In this document: positions 5,394 through 8,850 of the stretch, piece after piece
Layout of the letters: every line of letters starts with the position of its first letter
Position numbering within the stretch: position 1 is the stretch's first letter
From: an uncultured Bacteroidales bacterium
GTDB taxonomy: Bacteria > Bacteroidota > Bacteroidia > Bacteroidales > Paludibacteraceae
Assembly (NCBI GenBank): GCA_937892015.1
Contig: CALAUY010000177.1
Coordinates: forward strand, 1 to 8,850
DNA length: 8,850 bases
Direction: 5' to 3'
Position numbers and translations under genes: made by a program
The notes under the pieces: generated by a model
What the model was told of the DNA's origin: nothing
Databases searched by the model: none
The model's input: the letters and a program-made list of their open reading frames with translations, nothing else

Positions 5394-8024
5394 TTATTTG
5401 CCGGAAATGATATGTTTGAGGTCATTAAGCTTATTCAAAGCCTCCATTGGGGTGAGATTATTGACATCTAAATGGAGAAATTCGTCACGTATTTGTTCGA
5501 GCACGGGGTCTTCGAGTTGGATGAACGAGAGTTGCAGGTCATCGCTCTTTTGTCGTGGCTTGATTTGCGGCTTACCGATTGTGCCCTTGTCGCGTTGACT
5601 CTCCAGTTGTTCGAGAATTTTCTCTGCCCGTTCGATGATGGACTTGGGCATGCCTGCCATTTTGGCCACGTGGATACCGAACGAGTGCTCTGATCCGCCC
5701 GGAACGAGTTTGCGCAAGAAGATGACTTTCTTATCCACTTCGCGGACACTGACATTATAATTGCGTACACGCGCGAACGATTTCATGAGGTCGTTCAGTT
5801 CGTGATAATGCGTTGCGAAGAGCGTCTTAGGATGGAATCGGCAGTCGTGGATATACTCGACGATGGACCATGCAATCGAGATGCCGTCGTACGTACTGGT
5901 GCCGCGTCCTAACTCATCGAAGAGCACGAGTGAGCGCTCTGAGAGGTTGTTGAGGATGGCAGCAGCTTCGTTCATCTCCACCATGAACGTCGATTCGCCG
6001 AGCGAGATATTATCGCTGGCACCCACACGGGTGAAGATTTTGTCAACCACTCCTATCTGTGCCGATTCGGCAGGCACGAACGACCCTATCTGTGCAAGCA
6101 GAACGATGAGTGCCGTTTGTCGGAGTAGGGCCGACTTGCCGGCCATGTTCGGTCCGGTGATGATGATAATCTGTTGGCCGTCGTTGGCCAGGTGGATGTC
6201 GTTGGGGACGTACGTCTCGCCGCGGGGCAACTGTTTCTCTATCACCGGATGTCGTCCACCGTGGATGGTGATGGCCAGCGAGTCGTTAATCTCGGGACAG
6301 ATGTATCGGTTCTCTTCGGCCGTGATGGCGAACGAGAGCAGACAATCAATCTCGGCGAGAATGACTGAGTTGACTTGGATTGCAGAGACGAAATCGTTCA
6401 GCGCCAGAATCAGTTCGTTGAATAGGCGTGTCTCGATGATGCCTATCTGCTCTTCGGCGTTGAGGATTTTCTGCTCGTACTCTTTCAGTTCTTGCGTTAT
6501 ATAGCGCTCTGCTTGTACCAGCGTCTGTTTGCGTATCCATTCGGCAGGAACCATCTCTTTGTACGTGTTACGAACCTCGAGGTAGTAGCCGAAAACGTTG
6601 TTATAGCCTATCTTCAGCGATGGGATGCCGGTGGTTTCTGCTTCGCGTTGTTGGAGCTTGGCGAGGTACTCCGTGGCGTTTGTGTGCAGGTCTCTGAGTT
6701 CATCGAGGTCGGCATCCACGCCTTGCCGGATAATGCCGGGTTTGCCTTGTTGTGCAGGTGCATCGGGGCGTATGCTGCGCTCGATGCGTTCACGTATGGC
6801 CGTGCAGAGTGATATCTTCATGCCGAGCTGCTTCAACCGCTCTTCATCGGATGCGACGCACAAAGCGCGGATGGGCTCACTATCCCTAAGGGCGTAACCT
6901 AACGCCAGCATCTCTCGCGGAGTGATACGACCCGTGCTGACTTTCCCGATGAGACGCTCCAAGTCGCCCATCTGACCCAAGAGACCACTGATCTCGTCCC
7001 TTACTTCGGGGTGACGGAAGAAATACTCCACCACCTCTTGGCGTTGACGGATGGGTTTGACGGCCTTGAGGGGCAGACTCAACCAACGTCGTAACATTCG
7101 GCCACCCATCGGTGACGATGTTCGGTCGATGACGTCAAGGAGCGAGGTCGATTCGGGATGGTCGGACAAGGGAAAGACCTCTAAGTTACGCAGCGAGAAG
7201 CGGTCGAGCCACATGTATTTGTCCTCCTCGATGCGGCTGAGATGCTTGATATGGCCCGTTTGGAGATGTTGCGTCATGTCCAGATAATGCAGAATACCGC
7301 CTGCCGCCACTACGCCGAGTGGCACACGTTCGACCCCGAACCCCTTGAGAGAGGCCGTCTCGAACTGCTTGAGAAGTCGCTCGCGTGACGACTCTTCGCT
7401 GAGCATCCAGTCGTCGAGCTCGAACGTAAAGAGGCGTGTGCCGAACACCTGCTCGAAATCGTGTTTCTTGCCGCGCAAGTAAAGCACTTCTTTGGGCTGA
7501 AAATGGCTCACCAGTTTCTCCGCATAGGCAGGCGACCCTTGCGCAACGAGGAACTCACCGGTGGAGATGTCGAGAAAACTGATGCCGACCGCATCGCGGT
7601 TGCCGTCCTTGCCGAAATGCACGCATCCGACGAAATTGTTCTCTTTGCCGGATAGGGTAGTGTCGGAGTAACTGACGCCGGGAGTGACCAGTTCGGTTAC
7701 GCCGCGCTTGACGAGTTTCTTCGTCAACTTAGGGTCTTCCAGTTGGTCACATATGGCCACACGCAATCCCGCGCGAACCAGTTTGGGCAAGTACGAGTCG
7801 AGGGCATGAAACGGGAACCCCGCCATCTCGATGGTACTGGCCGCTGTGCCGCTCACGGACGAACGATGCGTGAGGGTGATGCCCAGAATCTTACTCGCCC
7901 GAACGGCATCCTCGCAGTACGTCTCGTAAAAATCGCCGCAACGGAAAAGCAAGAGGGCATCAGGGTATTTCTTCTTGATGTCCCCGAACTGCTTCATCAT
8001 CGGAGTCTCTTGTGTGTTTGCCAT
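5394..8024 (-). CDS. mutS: DNA mismatch repair protein MutS
   Basis: The 876-residue protein recognises base mismatches and small loops and recruits MutL in an ATP-dependent way. The mismatch-binding domain shows FRCGDFYETY (27-36), with the Phe-x-Glu wedge F32/E34. The connector, lever and clamp regions follow, with KIGYNNVFGYYLEV at 471-484. The ATPase domain has Walker A GPNMAGKS (624-631), the GASDNISLGESTF signature region (668-680), Walker B LVLFDELGRGTS (699-710) and ATHYHEL (737-743). A QLSF near 831-834 resembles a sliding-clamp binding motif, and LTPMEALNKLNDLK (857-870) matches the C-terminal oligomerisation segment. Length is normal (E. coli about 853) and all key residues are present. 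The ATG at 8024 lies 2 bases after the stop of the upstream receptor gene; Met9 and Met10 are possible but less likely starts. It has no visible promoter of its own, so it is probably co-transcribed with the receptor gene. Confidence 0.97.
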   Translation of the reverse strand: MANTQETPMMKQFGDIKKKYPDALLLFRCGDFYETYCEDAVRASKILGITLTHRSSVSGTAASTIEMAGFPFHALDSYLPKLVRAGLRVAICDQLEDPKLTKKLVKRGVTELVTPGVSYSDTTLSGKENNFVGCVHFGKDGNRDAVGISFLDISTGEFLVAQGSPAYAEKLVSHFQPKEVLYLRGKKHDFEQVFGTRLFTFELDDWMLSEESSRERLLKQFETASLKGFGVERVPLGVVAAGGILHYLDMTQHLQTGHIKHLSRIEEDKYMWLDRFSLRNLEVFPLSDHPESTSLLDVIDRTSSPMGGRMLRRWLSLPLKAVKPIRQRQEVVEYFFRHPEVRDEISGLLGQMGDLERLIGKVSTGRITPREMLALGYALRDSEPIRALCVASDEERLKQLGMKISLCTAIRERIERSIRPDAPAQQGKPGIIRQGVDADLDELRDLHTNATEYLAKLQQREAETTGIPSLKIGYNNVFGYYLEVRNTYKEMVPAEWIRKQTLVQAERYITQELKEYEQKILNAEEQIGIIETRLFNELILALNDFVSAIQVNSVILAEIDCLLSFAITAEENRYICPEINDSLAITIHGGRHPVIEKQLPRGETYVPNDIHLANDGQQIIIITGPNMAGKSALLRQTALIVLLAQIGSFVPAESAQIGVVDKIFTRVGASDNISLGESTFMVEMNEAAAILNNLSERSLVLFDELGRGTSTYDGISIAWSIVEYIHDCRFHPKTLFATHYHELNDLMKSFARVRNYNVSVREVDKKVIFLRKLVPGGSEHSFGIHVAKMAGMPKSIIERAEKILEQLESQRDKGTIGKPQIKPRQKSDDLQLSFIQLEDPVLEQIRDEFLHLDVNNLTPMEALNKLNDLKHIISGK

Positions 8025-8026
8025 AA

Positions 8027-8808
8027 TTATCTGAATTCTACGATTATCTTTGCGTTGAACATCCGACCGGTCAGGTAGTTAGGCACTGCCCATGCTTGGT
8101 CGTTGTAGTCGGTGAGCCACGAGTAGGAGTTGACGTTGTTCCACCCGACAACGTTGAGTACCTCGAACTGAATCCACCACGAGTCAACGTGTTTGTTCTT
8201 CATCCATTTCTCCTGCCCGTATCGGAAGACGCGACTGACCCCCAAGTCGATGCGTTTGAACGATGGTGACCTACGTGTGTTGCGGGTGTCGATATTGCGC
8301 GGATAACCGAACGGCAGGCCGTCGGTGAACGACATTTTGAGGTGGAACACGTATTGTGGCCAACGGGGGAAATAGTCTTGGAAGAACATCGTGAAATTGT
8401 AACGTTGCTCGTTGGGGCGACTCATCCAACCCAGTTCGGGATGTTCGAGCAGTCGTTCGCGTGAACGCATTGCGGACAGACTAATCCAACTGTCGGCACC
8501 GGGCACTAACTCGCCGTAGAGCTTGAGGTCGATGCCGAGCGAATAACCTTCAGCATCGTTGCGACCCGAGTAACGCACCCGCACGTTGTCCACCGAGTAC
8601 GACACCAACCGGTCCATGTACTTGTAGTACGCCTCTGCGGTGAACTTAAACGGCCGTCCCCATGCTCGGAAATAGTAGTCACTGCCTACAATCACGTGCA
8701 CCGAACGTTGCGCTTTGAGGTCGTTGTTCAGCTCCAGACGCGTCAGTCCCGTCTCGTACGTGAGGGTGTTGCGCAGCTCTTTGTAGTACGGGGCTTGATA
8801 GTACAGGC
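8027..8808 (-). CDS. TonB-dependent outer-membrane receptor, C-terminal part (5' end missing)
   Basis: The frame is open from the stop at 8027 to the end of genuine sequence at 8808, giving 259 residues and no start. A GTG at 8701 is internal, because the upstream codons continue the family pattern (YYQAPYYKELRN, then LTRLELNNDLKAQRS). The protein is made of alternating aromatic β-strands: YYFRAWGRPFKFTAEAYYKY, then WISLSAMRSRERL, QRYNFTMFFQDYFPRWPQYVFHL and WWIQFEVLNVVGWNNVNSYSW. These match the last strands of a TonB-dependent receptor barrel of the Bacteroidetes type. Such proteins import ligands across the outer membrane using TonB energy. The plug and any carboxypeptidase-like N-terminal domain are missing, so the ligand is unknown and a SusC-type assignment cannot be tested. 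The last residues are VEFR, with the usual terminal aromatic followed by an extra Arg. The stop lies 2 bases before mutS. Confidence 0.82.
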
Positions 8809-8850
8809 AGATCGGAAGAGCGTCGTGTAGGGAAAGAGTGTAGATCTCGG
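8809..8850. other. Illumina sequencing adapter left on the contig end (not genomic)
   Basis: From 8809 the sequence begins AGATCGGAAGAGC, the common start of Illumina TruSeq-type adapters. It continues through GTCGTGTAGGGAAAGAGTGT and TAGATCTCGG to the last base, matching the reverse complement of the universal adapter as I know it. The receptor reading frame becomes meaningless here. These 42 bases should be trimmed and not annotated as biology. Confidence 0.97.

Noticed and set aside
5381..5395. AAAATGCATTTT palindrome after mutS as an intrinsic terminator
   Set aside because: It allows only four A-T pairs around a 4-base loop, too weak for a terminator; the nearby A-run is more plausibly part of the EF-G2 promoter upstream region.
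8027..8701. Complete small protein starting at GTG 8701
   Set aside because: The same frame continues upstream to 8808 with receptor-like sequence, so the GTG codon is internal and the gene is truncated by the contig end.

Overview
The window looks like a complete small contig from an uncultured or metagenomic member of the Bacteroidales (Bacteroides/Prevotella-like). Three things support this: protein families typical of that phylum (DUF4290, a Rho with a long low-complexity insert, an EF-G2-type elongation-factor paralog, a TonB-dependent receptor); promoters of the Bacteroidetes TTTG / TAnnTTTG type; and A-rich leaders without Shine-Dalgarno sites. Both ends look artificial. The left end stops inside a perfect 18-bp tandem repeat, and the last 42 bases (8809-8850) are Illumina adapter, not genome.

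Layout, left to right. Positions 1-2421 hold a tightly packed minus-strand group, transcribed right to left: an exported endonuclease/exonuclease/phosphatase-family protein, then a DUF4290 protein whose start overlaps the previous stop (TAATG), then the N-terminal 250 residues of transcription terminator Rho, 3 bases further on. Positions 2422-2654 are a divergent control region with two back-to-back promoters and a run of A/T tracts spaced by about one helical turn. The plus-strand gene ssb (2655-3056) follows. A strong hairpin (3075-3109) separates it from the convergent minus-strand EF-G2-type gene (3129-5288), which has its own promoter at 5337-5372. Upstream of that on the minus strand are mutS (5394-8024) and the C-terminal part of a TonB-dependent outer-membrane receptor (8027-8808), only 2 bases apart.

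The genes cover DNA repair and replication (mutS, ssb), transcription termination (rho), translation (EF-G2) and envelope or extracellular functions (the nuclease-fold protein and the receptor). I see no phage, insertion sequence, CRISPR array, tRNA, rRNA or toxin-antitoxin module, and no clearly new multi-gene system. The points most worth following are the EF-G2-type factor with changed GTPase residues, the disordered Q/N-rich Rho region encoded by a tandem repeat, and the three promoters that share a 36-bp extended module. Family assignments come from recognising motifs by eye; no database search was possible.
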